NCBI GenBank assembly: GCA_023426365.1
Contig: JAFAAW010000053.1
Location: 1 to 20,971, forward strand
Direction of reading: 5' to 3'
Length of the DNA stretch: 20,971 nucleotides
Source: Pseudomonadota bacterium
Lineage (GTDB): Bacteria; Pseudomonadota; Alphaproteobacteria; Rhodospirillales; Magnetospirillaceae
The translations under genes were made by a program, and so were the position numbers. The stretch's first letter is position 1, and every line of letters begins with the position of its first letter. Under the pieces are notes generated by a model. The model had not been told where the DNA came from, made no database searches, and saw only the letters and a program-made list of their open reading frames with translations. Below are positions 13,248 to 19,803 of this stretch, piece after piece.

Positions 13248-14696
13248 TCATTCCTTCCAGAAATTGGGCAGGAAGAGTACCAGCAGCACGAACATCTCGA
13301 GGCGGCCGAACAGCATGCCGGCGGCCAGCAGCAGCTTGGCCGCGTCGGGCAGGGGGGCGAAGGTGGTGTCCGGGCCGATGGTGGTGCCCAGGCCCGGCCC
13401 CAGGTTGGAAATGGCCGCCGCCGCGCCGGACAGCGCGGTCAGGAAATCCAGCCCCAGGAAGCCCAGCAGCATGGACAGCACCGCGAAGGCCAGCACGTAG
13501 ACGAACAGGAAGCCCATCACCGACTGCATGATTTCCTGGGAAATGGGCTTCTTGTTGAAAGTGGCGATATCGACCACGTGCGGGCGCAGCAATTGGTGCA
13601 ACTGGACGCGGGCGTTGGCGAACAAAAGGTTCAGGCGGAAAACCTTGATGCCGGCGGCGGCCGAGCCGGCGCAGCCGCCCACGAAGGTCAGGAAGAACAG
13701 CACGGCGGCTGGCAATCCGATCCAGTCGCTGTAATCGATGGTGTAAAGGCCGGTCCCGGTCATCACCGACACCACGGTGAAGGTGCCGTGATGGATGGCG
13801 GCCAAGGGCGAGAAGCCGCGCGCGATCATCAGCCACACCACCACCGCCAGCGAAGCGGCCGCCAAAAGGCCCAGATACCACCGCACCTGCTGGTCGCCCA
13901 GCACCACCCGCCAGCGCCCGCGCGCCAGTTGCGGGAACAACAGATAGGGAATGCCGCCCAGCACCATGCCGATACAGGCGATCAGGTCGATCAGGCCGTT
14001 GTTGAACGCGCCGATGGATGCGTCGCTGGTGCCGAAGCCGCCGGTGGAAATGGTGCTCATGGCGTGGATGAAGGCGTCGAAGCGCGGCATGCCCGCCAGC
14101 CAGAGCGCCAGCGCCAGCGCGGCGGTCAGGCTGACATAGACGCCCAGGATGGTGCCGCCGATGCGCATGGAGCGGCGAAGCGCGCGCTCGCCGCCGGTAT
14201 TGCCCTGGATGCGGAAGACCTGCATGCCGCCGATGTTCAGCGTGGGCAGGACCGCCACCGCGATGACGATGACGCCGATGCCGCCCATCCAGTTCAACTG
14301 GGCGCGCCACAGCAGCAGGCCGGGCGGCATGGTCTCCAGCTTGTCGATCACGGTGGACCCGGTGGTGGTCAGCCCGCTGGTGGCCTCGAAGACGGCATCC
14401 ACCAGCGTGAGATCCGCCGGCCCCAGCATCATGGGCAGCGCGGCGAACATGCAGGGCGCGATCCAGCCCAGCGCGGTGGCCACATAGGTCTGGCGCACGG
14501 TCAGCGACTGGAAATCGCTTTGCGCGCCCAGCATCAGCCCCGATCCGACGGCGCCGGTGATGAAGGCGGAAATCAGGAACACCTGCCATTCCGGGTCGCC
14601 GGCGATCAGGTCGATCAGCGCAGGCACCGCCATCGAGGCCGCCAGCAGGCCCAGGACCAGACCGACGATCTGCAGGACGGGACGAAGATCGATCAT
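13248..14696 (-). CDS. trkH: TrkH-type potassium transporter subunit, diverged copy
   Basis: A 482-residue TrkH/KtrB-type membrane protein, second of a tandem pair, with four pore repeats. Filter loops read TTTGSTV (110-116), STGGFGT (217-223), TGTGLYT (313-319) and NLGPGLG (431-437). The third is aberrant, usually TTxGF, and the intramembrane gate loop GGCxGSTxGG is GGCAGSAAAGIK (340-351) here. Trk channels import K+ with a cytosolic TrkA regulator; no trkA lies in the window. The ATG at 14696 is 5 nt after the upstream trkH stop, with a GAGTGAGGG purine stretch in front, so the two are co-translated. The frame runs to 14789, but that part overlaps the first trkH. Function as an altered or regulatory paralogue is inference. 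Confidence 0.9.
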   Translation of the reverse strand: MIDLRPVLQIVGLVLGLLAASMAVPALIDLIAGDPEWQVFLISAFITGAVGSGLMLGAQSDFQSLTVRQTYVATALGWIAPCMFAALPMMLGPADLTLVDAVFEATSGLTTTGSTVIDKLETMPPGLLLWRAQLNWMGGIGVIVIAVAVLPTLNIGGMQVFRIQGNTGGERALRRSMRIGGTILGVYVSLTAALALALWLAGMPRFDAFIHAMSTISTGGFGTSDASIGAFNNGLIDLIACIGMVLGGIPYLLFPQLARGRWRVVLGDQQVRWYLGLLAAASLAVVVWLMIARGFSPLAAIHHGTFTVVSVMTGTGLYTIDYSDWIGLPAAVLFFLTFVGGCAGSAAAGIKVFRLNLLFANARVQLHQLLRPHVVDIATFNKKPISQEIMQSVMGFLFVYVLAFAVLSMLLGFLGLDFLTALSGAAAAISNLGPGLGTTIGPDTTFAPLPDAAKLLLAAGMLFGRLEMFVLLVLFLPNFWKE

Positions 14697-14701
14697 CGCC
14701 C

Positions 14702-16150
14702 TCACTCCCGCCAGAACGAGCGGGTGAACAGCACGATCACCGTGAACAGTTCCAGCCGGCCCAGGATCATCTCGAACGCCATGATCCATTTGGCCAGTTC
14801 GGGGACGTTCTGGTAATTGCCGGCCGGTCCGATGATCGGCCCCAGGCCCGGCCCCACATTGGCCAGCGCCTGGGCCGAGCCGCTGATGGCGCTGATCAGG
14901 TCCATGCCCGCCACCGTCAGGATCAGCGCGAACAGGGCGAAGGTCAGGAAGAACACGGCGACGAAGCCCAGCACCGAATCCAGGATGTTCTGGGGGATGG
15001 GGCGGCGGTTGAAATCAACCACGAAGATGCCGTGCGGGTGCAGCAGGCGCTTGATGTGCACGGCGGCCAGCTTGAACAGCACCTCCCAGCGATAGATCTT
15101 GACCCCGCCCGAGGTCGAGCCGGTGCAGCCGCCGATGAAGATCAGGATGAAGAAAACCACCTGGGGAAAGCCGCCCCAGGAATTGTAGTCGGACGAGGCG
15201 AAGCCGGAGGTGGTCACCACGCTGATCACGTTGAAGGTGGCGTGGGTCAGCGCCTCGCCCGCCTCCATGTCGTTCACCGCCCATTGCCAGAACGCCAGCA
15301 GCAGCGAGAAGAAGCCGACGAAGTTCAGGAACCAGCGGACCTGGCTGTCGTGCAGGAACGGCCAGCGATTGTGCTTCCACGGCGTGACGAACAGCGCGAA
15401 CGGCATGCCGCCCAGCAGCATGCCCACGATCGCCACCCAATGGGTGGCGGCGCCCCATTTCGCCATGGACTGGTCCGAAGTGGAGAAACCGCCGGTGCCA
15501 AGCACGGAGAAGGAATGGCAGATGGCCTCGAACACCGTCATGCCGGTCAGCCACAGCGCGATGGCGATCAGCACGGTGAAGATGACGTAGACCATGATGA
15601 TGGCGCTCGCCACCTGGGCGATGCGTGGCTTGACCTTGTCGCTGCGGTCCGAGCTTTCCATCTTGAAAAGCTGCATGCCGCCGATGCGCAGGATGGGCAT
15701 GATCGCCACCGCCAGCACGATGATGCCGATGCCGCCCAGCCACACCAGCAACCCGCGCCACAGCAAGATGCCCTTGGGCGCGTGGTCCAGCCCGACGATC
15801 ACCGTCGAGCCGGTGGTGGTGAAGCCGCTGGCCGCCTCGAAGAAGCTGTCGGCCAGCGACAGGTTCAGTTCGGAAAAGATGAAGGGCAGGGCGGCGAAGA
15901 TCGACAGCAGGTACCAGGCGGTGGCGGTCAGCAGGAACGCCTGGCGGATGGTCAGCGGTTGCGGTTCGGCCGGGCGCGCGCCCAGCGCCATCCCGCCGCC
16001 GATGAACAGGCTGACCAGGGCCGAGATGGCAAACACGCGCCAGTCGGAATCACCCGAAACGGCATCGACCAACGCCGGGACACCCATGGCGGCGGCCAGG
16101 ATGATCAGCAGGATGCCGTTGATGAAAATGACCGGCCGGAAGTCGATCAC
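14702..16150 (-). CDS. trkH: TrkH-type potassium uptake channel subunit
   Basis: A 482-residue TrkH protein, first of the tandem pair. It starts MIDFRPVIFINGILL (GTG start at 16150). Filter loops are canonical: TTTGSTV (111-117), GTGGFST (218-224), TTSGFAS (313-319) and NVGPGLG (431-437). The gate loop GGCTGSTSGGVK (340-351) is intact, and the C-terminus reads GRLELFTVIVLF. It should form the K+-conducting membrane part of a Trk system with a TrkA partner encoded elsewhere. The start is GTG; GGGGAC about 10 nt upstream is a weak ribosome site, and no in-frame ATG gives a better family start. The gene is divergent from the radical SAM gene. The copy below it has equal length and the same architecture, so the pair arose by duplication. 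Confidence 0.93.
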   Translation of the reverse strand: MIDFRPVIFINGILLIILAAAMGVPALVDAVSGDSDWRVFAISALVSLFIGGGMALGARPAEPQPLTIRQAFLLTATAWYLLSIFAALPFIFSELNLSLADSFFEAASGFTTTGSTVIVGLDHAPKGILLWRGLLVWLGGIGIIVLAVAIMPILRIGGMQLFKMESSDRSDKVKPRIAQVASAIIMVYVIFTVLIAIALWLTGMTVFEAICHSFSVLGTGGFSTSDQSMAKWGAATHWVAIVGMLLGGMPFALFVTPWKHNRWPFLHDSQVRWFLNFVGFFSLLLAFWQWAVNDMEAGEALTHATFNVISVVTTSGFASSDYNSWGGFPQVVFFILIFIGGCTGSTSGGVKIYRWEVLFKLAAVHIKRLLHPHGIFVVDFNRRPIPQNILDSVLGFVAVFFLTFALFALILTVAGMDLISAISGSAQALANVGPGLGPIIGPAGNYQNVPELAKWIMAFEMILGRLELFTVIVLFTRSFWRE

Positions 16151-16236
16151 GCCCTAAAGTCCCCTGGTTGCGACAGGACTATTGGCGCGCTTGGCGCGCA
16201 CTGTCCAGCAAATCATGGCGGGGCTATGATGGCGCC
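16151..16236. other. Short divergent control region between trkH and the radical SAM gene
   Basis: 86 nt that must hold the promoters of both divergent genes. The only clear feature is an exact tandem 9-mer, TTGGCGCGC at 16182-16190 and 16191-16199. TATGAT at 16225-16230 could be a -10 for the plus strand but lacks a convincing -35. Confidence 0.4.
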
Positions 16237-17112
16237 ATGTGGTCCGCCGCCTATCTTGCCCCCGATGCCGACGAAACCTTGCGCCGCCGGGCGGCGGCGG
16301 CGCTGGCTCGGCTGGCCGCCTGCACCCTGTGCGCGCGGCGCTGCGGCGCTGACCGCACCGCGGGCATCCGGCGCGCCACCTGCCGGATCGGAGCCGAGGC
16401 GCGGGTGGCCGCGGTCGAAGCGGTGGCCGGCGGCCTGCTGGACGGTACCGCCGACATCCTGTTCGCCGGCTGCAACCTGCGCTGTCTGGGCTGCTCCACG
16501 GCGCCCGCCAGTTGGGACGGGCAGGGCCAGCCGGTGGATGGCGACGCCCTGGCCGGCCATCTGCTGGCGGCACAGGGGTGGGGATGCCGCATGGTGGTGC
16601 TGTCCAGTCCCAGTCATGTTCCCGCCCAGATTCTGGATGCCCTGGCCCGGGCGGCCGGGCGTGGCTTCTGCCTGCCGCTGGCCTGGGCCAGCGGCGGGTA
16701 CGACAGCCCCGAGACCCTGGCCCTGCTGGACGGCGTGATCGATCTGTACGTTCTGGACTTCAAGCACGGCGAAGGTACGGCGGCGCGCGTCTGCGCCGGG
16801 GTGGGCGACTACCCGCGGGTGGCGGCCCGGGCGGCGGCCGACATGCTGCGTCAGGTCGGGCCGCTGTGCCTGGACGAAAGGGGGCGGGCACGGCGCGGAT
16901 TGCTGGTGCGCCATCTGGTGTTGCCCAACGACCTGGGCGGCAGCGCCGCCGTCTTCAAGGCGTTGCCGCCCGGCACCGCCGTTCAGGTGCTGGACGATTA
17001 CCGGCCGCTCCACCGCGCGTCCCGTGCGCCCAAACTGAACCGCCGCCCCTCGGCGGACGAGGTGGCGGCGGCGCGGCAGGCCGCCATGGCGGCCGGGATG
17101 CGGTTGGTCTAG
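16237..17112 (+). CDS. PflX-like radical SAM protein
   Basis: A 291-residue radical SAM protein resembling the PflX/COG1313 group, relatives of pyruvate formate-lyase activating enzyme. The SAM-cluster motif is CNLRCLGC (Cys79, Cys83, Cys86). An N-terminal four-Cys set, CTLCARRC (29-36) plus Cys49, could bind a second cluster or zinc, as is usual in this group. The S-P-S-H-V-P segment after the first repeat and DLYVLDFKHGEG (about 169-180) match the family. Its substrate is unknown. ATG 16237 has only a weak GGCGGGG upstream; a TTG at 16168 would extend it, but with no family resemblance. No glycyl-radical enzyme is nearby. It overlaps folE by four bases tail to tail. Confidence 0.85.
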   Translation: MWSAAYLAPDADETLRRRAAAALARLAACTLCARRCGADRTAGIRRATCRIGAEARVAAVEAVAGGLLDGTADILFAGCNLRCLGCSTAPASWDGQGQPVDGDALAGHLLAAQGWGCRMVVLSSPSHVPAQILDALARAAGRGFCLPLAWASGGYDSPETLALLDGVIDLYVLDFKHGEGTAARVCAGVGDYPRVAARAAADMLRQVGPLCLDERGRARRGLLVRHLVLPNDLGGSAAVFKALPPGTAVQVLDDYRPLHRASRAPKLNRRPSADEVAAARQAAMAAGMRLV

Positions 17113-17750
17113 GCGTTGGACAGGCCGTCGCTGCGGCCCTGGATCAGCGCCATGAATTCGCGCCGGGTGGCCGGATTGGTGCGGAAGGCGCCCAGCATGC
17201 GGCTGGTCACCATGGTCACCCCCGGCTTGTGGATGCCGCGGGTGGTCATGCATTCGTGCGCCGCCTCGATCACCACGGCGACGCCCTTGGGCTGCAGCAC
17301 CTCGTTGATGGTGTTGGCGATCTGGCTGGTCAGCTTTTCCTGGATCTGCAGGCGCTTGGCGAACACCTCGACCACCCGGGCCAGCTTGGAGATGCCGACC
17401 ACCCGGCGGTCGGGCAGATAGGCCACGTGGGCCTTGCCGATGATCGGCACCATGTGGTGCTCGCAATGGCTTTCCAGGCGGATGTCGCGCAGCACCACCA
17501 TCTCGTCGTAGCCGTCGGTTTCCTCGAACGTGCGCTGCAGGATGTCCACCGGGTCCTGGGAATAGCCGGCGAAGAATTCCTCGTAGGCGCGGACCACGCG
17601 CTCGGGCGTGCCCACCAATCCCTCGCGGTCGGGGTCGTCGCCGGCCCAGCGCAGCAGGACGCGGACGGCGGCTTCGGCCTCGGCCCGGCTGGGGCGATGG
17701 GGATCGGCGGCGTGGCGCAGTTCGGCAGGCAAGGTGATCTGGTCGCTCAT
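17109..17750 (-). CDS. folE: GTP cyclohydrolase I
   Basis: A 213-residue GTP cyclohydrolase I, which converts GTP to 7,8-dihydroneopterin triphosphate, the first step to folate and a source for queuosine. The zinc ligands are visible: SHCEHHMVP gives Cys96 and His99, and Cys167 lies in AAHECMTTRG, with the usual 3- and 71-residue spacing. G-I-S-K-L-A-R-V-V (119-127) and Q-E-K-L-T-x-Q-I (137-144) are also typical. The ATG at 17750 has AGGGA 5 nt upstream. Its stop shares CTAG with the stop of the convergent radical SAM gene. The 93-nt leader carries three inverted repeats, one palindrome enclosing the ribosome site, so post-transcriptional or repressor control is possible. Confidence 0.95.
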   Translation of the reverse strand: MSDQITLPAELRHAADPHRPSRAEAEAAVRVLLRWAGDDPDREGLVGTPERVVRAYEEFFAGYSQDPVDILQRTFEETDGYDEMVVLRDIRLESHCEHHMVPIIGKAHVAYLPDRRVVGISKLARVVEVFAKRLQIQEKLTSQIANTINEVLQPKGVAVVIEAAHECMTTRGIHKPGVTMVTSRMLGAFRTNPATRREFMALIQGRSDGLSNA

Positions 17751-17752
17751 GG

Positions 17753-17820
17753 AAATCCCTGGGATTTGGTGATCCTGGGGCAATCGCCCCCATGGTCTAT
17801 CGCCAATGGCATTTGGCGAT
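17753..17820 (-). promoter_or_regulatory. Three inverted repeats in the folE leader
   Basis: From the ATG outward: AAATCCC-T-GGGATTT (17753-17767, around the Shine-Dalgarno), GGGGC-AATC-GCCCC (17777-17790) and ATCGCCAA-TGGCAT-TTGGCGAT (17799-17820, perfect 8-bp arms). On the minus strand the last one continues TTGGCGATAGACC, very like TTGGCGATACTCC at the chemoreceptor promoter. They may be an operator plus mRNA hairpins. No known riboswitch is recognised. Confidence 0.4.
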
Positions 17821-17843
17821 CGGGCCGTGGTAATGCAAGGTGG

Positions 17844-18236
17844 CTAATTGAGCCGATGCACCTCGTGTGGGCTATCCAGGGAGAATGCCGGGATGGCGAC
17901 GTCGAAGGTCTCGCCGTCGTCGGTTTCCATCTGATAGCTGCCCATCATGATGCCCGACGGCGTCGGCAGCGGGGTGCCGCTGGTGTATTCGAACGTCTCG
18001 CCGGGTTCCAGCACCGGCTGTTCGCCCACCACGCCGGCGCCTTGGACCTCCTGCATGCGGCCCATGGCGTCGGTGATTTTCCAGTGGCGGCGCATCAGTT
18101 GCACCGTGTCGTCGCTGTTGTTCTGGATGCGCACGCGGTAGGCCCAGACATAATGCCCCTCGGCCGGCGAGGACTGGTCGTCGAGGAAGATGGGCTGGAC
18201 CGTCACGGTGATGCCGCGCGTGGTCTGGGTGTACAT
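17844..18236 (-). CDS. apaG: ApaG protein
   Basis: A 130-residue single-domain ApaG, an all-beta fibronectin-III-like fold. It begins MYTQTTRGITVTVQPIFLDD and has the family segments YVWAYRVRIQNNS (about 29-41), LMRRHWKITDAMG (47-59), VVGEQPVLEPGETFEYTSG (69-87) and G-I-M-x-G-S-Y (94-100). ApaG was linked genetically to diadenosine tetraphosphate turnover and to Co2+ tolerance in enterobacteria; the biochemical activity is unclear. Length is normal. ATG 18236 gives the family start although its ribosome site is weak. It lies between metZ and folE on the same strand; the metZ terminator just upstream means it depends on read-through or an unseen promoter. Confidence 0.93.
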   Translation of the reverse strand: MYTQTTRGITVTVQPIFLDDQSSPAEGHYVWAYRVRIQNNSDDTVQLMRRHWKITDAMGRMQEVQGAGVVGEQPVLEPGETFEYTSGTPLPTPSGIMMGSYQMETDDGETFDVAIPAFSLDSPHEVHRLN

Positions 18237-18254
18237 GGGCAAGGGTCCTGACCT

Positions 18255-18290
18255 GAAAACGATCCCGGCGCGCATGTCGCCGCCGGGATC
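18255..18290 (-). terminator. Intrinsic terminator after metZ
   Basis: GATCCCGGCG (18261-18270) and CGCCGGGATC (18281-18290) form a perfect 10-bp stem with a 10-nt loop. On the minus strand it is followed by GTTTTC. It begins 14 nt after the metZ stop and ends before apaG. Confidence 0.75.
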
Positions 18291-18304
18291 ATATTAGACC
18301 GCTT

Positions 18305-19501
18305 TCAGACGGATTCCAGCGCCAGCCGCAGGTCGTCGATCAGGTCGTCGGCGTCTTCCAGGCCGACCGACAGGCGCAAAAGCCCCTCGGTGATGCCCTG
18401 GGCCTGCTTGTCCTCGGGCGTCAGGCGCTGATGGGTGGTGGTCCAGGGGTGACAGGCCAGGCTCTTGGCGTCGCCCAGATTGTTCGAGATGTCGATCACC
18501 TCAAGCCCGTTCAGCAGGCCGTAGGCCGCCGGCTTGCCGCCCTTCAGCTCGAACGCGACCACGCCGCCATAGCCGCACATCTGGCTCTTGGCCAGGGCGT
18601 GCTGGGGGTGGCTTTCCAGGCCGGGATAGAGCACGCGCGCCACCTCGGGCCGGCCTTCCAGGAAGCGGGCGATCTTGAGCGCGTTGGCGGCGTGGCGCTC
18701 GACCCGCAGGTCCAGCGTTTCCAGGCCCTTCAGCAGCACCCAGGCATTGAACGGCGACATGGCCGGGCCGGTATGGCGCAGATACGGCCCGAGCACGTCG
18801 TTGCAGAATTCGGCCGATCCCAGCACGGCGCCGCCCAGGCAGCGGCCCTGGCCGTCGATATGCTTGGTGGCGGAATAGACCACGACGTCCGCCCCCAGCG
18901 ACAGCGGCGCCTGGAAGACGGGGGTGGCGAACACGTTGTCCACCACCAACCGGCCGCCGGCCTTGTGGGTCAGGTCGGCGACGCGGGCCAGATCGACGAT
19001 TTCCAGGGTGGGGTTGGACGGGGTCTCCAGGAACACCGCCTGGGTCGGCACCGAAAGCGCGCGCTCCCACTGGGCGGGGTCGGTGCCGTCGATGAATTCC
19101 ACCGTGATCCCGAAGCGCGGCAGCAACTCGCCGATGATCCACGTGCACGACCCGAACAGGGCGCGCGGCGCCACCACGCGGTCGCCCGACCGAAGCTGAC
19201 AGATCAGGGCGGCGTGCACGGCGGCCATGCCCGACGCGGTGGCGCGGCAGGCCTCGGCGCCCTCCAGCGCGGCCAGCCGTTCCTCGAACACCGCCACGGT
19301 GGGGTTCTTGAAACGGGAATAGACCATGCGGTCGCGGGTGCCGTCGAAGCTTTCCTCGGCCTCCTCGGCGCTGCCGTAGACATAGCCCGAGTTCATGAAG
19401 ATGGCTTCGGCCGTCTCGGAAAACCCGGTGCGCGCCAGTCCCGAACGCACCTGGCGGGTGCGCAGGCGCAGCTTGCGGTCGGTGGGAGTGTTCTTTGTCA
19501 T
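18305..19501 (-). CDS. metZ: O-succinylhomoserine sulfhydrylase
   Basis: A 398-residue PLP enzyme of the Cys/Met metabolism family, assigned as MetZ, which makes homocysteine from O-succinylhomoserine and sulphide in methionine synthesis. PLP-lysine motif: YSATKHIDGQGR with Lys213; Asp188 in VVDNVFATP holds the pyridine nitrogen; the YSRFKNPT (61-68) and ATASGMAA (87-94) regions are also conserved. The H-I-D-G-Q-G-R context favours MetZ over cystathionine gamma-synthase or MetY, and the length fits. ATG 19501 has AGGAAAGGGG about 8 nt upstream. The leader holds a SAM-II riboswitch, a short ORF overlapping this start by ATGA and a terminator-like hairpin, so expression should fall when S-adenosylmethionine is abundant. 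Confidence 0.93.
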   Translation of the reverse strand: MTKNTPTDRKLRLRTRQVRSGLARTGFSETAEAIFMNSGYVYGSAEEAEESFDGTRDRMVYSRFKNPTVAVFEERLAALEGAEACRATASGMAAVHAALICQLRSGDRVVAPRALFGSCTWIIGELLPRFGITVEFIDGTDPAQWERALSVPTQAVFLETPSNPTLEIVDLARVADLTHKAGGRLVVDNVFATPVFQAPLSLGADVVVYSATKHIDGQGRCLGGAVLGSAEFCNDVLGPYLRHTGPAMSPFNAWVLLKGLETLDLRVERHAANALKIARFLEGRPEVARVLYPGLESHPQHALAKSQMCGYGGVVAFELKGGKPAAYGLLNGLEVIDISNNLGDAKSLACHPWTTTHQRLTPEDKQAQGITEGLLRLSVGLEDADDLIDDLRLALESV

Positions 19502-19566
19502 GACGCGGCCCCTTTCCTGGCAGACGAAAATACCCCGACCGGGGCGGGGGTCGGGGCTTGGATCAT
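19498..19566 (-). CDS. Possible 22-codon leader ORF overlapping metZ
   Basis: On the minus strand an ATG at 19566-19564 opens a 22-codon ORF, MIQAPTPAPVGVFSSARKGA plus AS, whose TGA overlaps the metZ ATG as ATGA. The only Shine-Dalgarno at the riboswitch's 3' end (GAGG, 19583-19580) is 13 nt before this ATG, and the ATG sits in the loop of a 6-bp hairpin (19556-19573). Spacing is long and the terminator stem lies inside the ORF, so translation is a hypothesis. Confidence 0.3.
   Translation of the reverse strand: MIQAPTPAPVGVFSSARKGAAS
19525..19556 (-). terminator. Terminator-like hairpin between riboswitch and metZ
   Basis: CCCCGACC / GGTCGGGG (19549-19556 and 19533-19540 on the minus strand) is a perfect 8-bp GC stem with an 8-nt loop, followed by TATTTTCG. 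It lies downstream of the SAM-II aptamer and before the metZ ATG, where an attenuator would be expected. Directly upstream is a second hairpin, GCTTGG-CATGAT-CCAAGC (19573-19556). Confidence 0.55.
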
Positions 19567-19579
19567 GCCAAGCTCGGAA

Positions 19580-19636
19580 CCTCTTTAGCGCTTATTTTTA
19601 ACGTGGCCGCAAGCCGGTCGGTCAAATCACCACGTC
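19580..19636 (-). promoter_or_regulatory. SAM-II riboswitch upstream of metZ
   Basis: On the minus strand the aptamer carries CGTGGTGATTTG, then CCGGCTTGCGGCCACG, then GTTAAAAATAAGCGCTAAAG, followed by GAGG. This is the SAM-II consensus order. Stem P1 is CGTGG (19634-19630) with CCACG (19606-19602), and the A-rich GCTAAAG end forms the pseudoknot that in this class covers a Shine-Dalgarno. SAM-II binds S-adenosylmethionine and normally represses met genes in alphaproteobacteria, which fits the metZ gene downstream. Confidence 0.93.
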
Positions 19637-19642
19637 TTTCAC

Positions 19643-19671
19643 TCATAGCGCCGCCGCCGCCGCGCCGTCAA
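19643..19671 (-). promoter_or_regulatory. Promoter of the metZ riboswitch transcript
   Basis: On the minus strand TTGACG (19671-19666) is followed after 17 nt by CTATGA (19648-19643), with TATGAG at 18-nt spacing as an alternative. The start site would fall about 7 nt before the aptamer. Confidence 0.65.
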
Positions 19672-19738
19672 GGGGGCGCAAAACCACACTTTCCTTATGA
19701 CCGTTCGGCTAAAACCACCACAAAGGCGGGCGCCCCCC

Positions 19739-19767
19739 TTGAGGTAGGGGGGGGACAGGGGTATGTT
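19739..19767 (+). promoter_or_regulatory. Candidate promoter of fabI
   Basis: TTGAGG (19739-19744), 17-nt spacer made of a long G-run, TATGTT (19762-19767), about 37 nt before the fabI ATG. It is divergent from the metZ promoter, with 67 nt between the two -35 boxes. Confidence 0.5.
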
Positions 19768-19803
19768 GCATTGCAGCACGGCCTTACACCCGAAAGGAAC
19801 ATC

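Noticed and set aside
13152..14816. 554-codon plus-strand frame opposite the second trkH
   Set aside because: His/Gln/Asp-rich low-complexity product typical of an antisense shadow, whereas the minus strand encodes a full TrkH.
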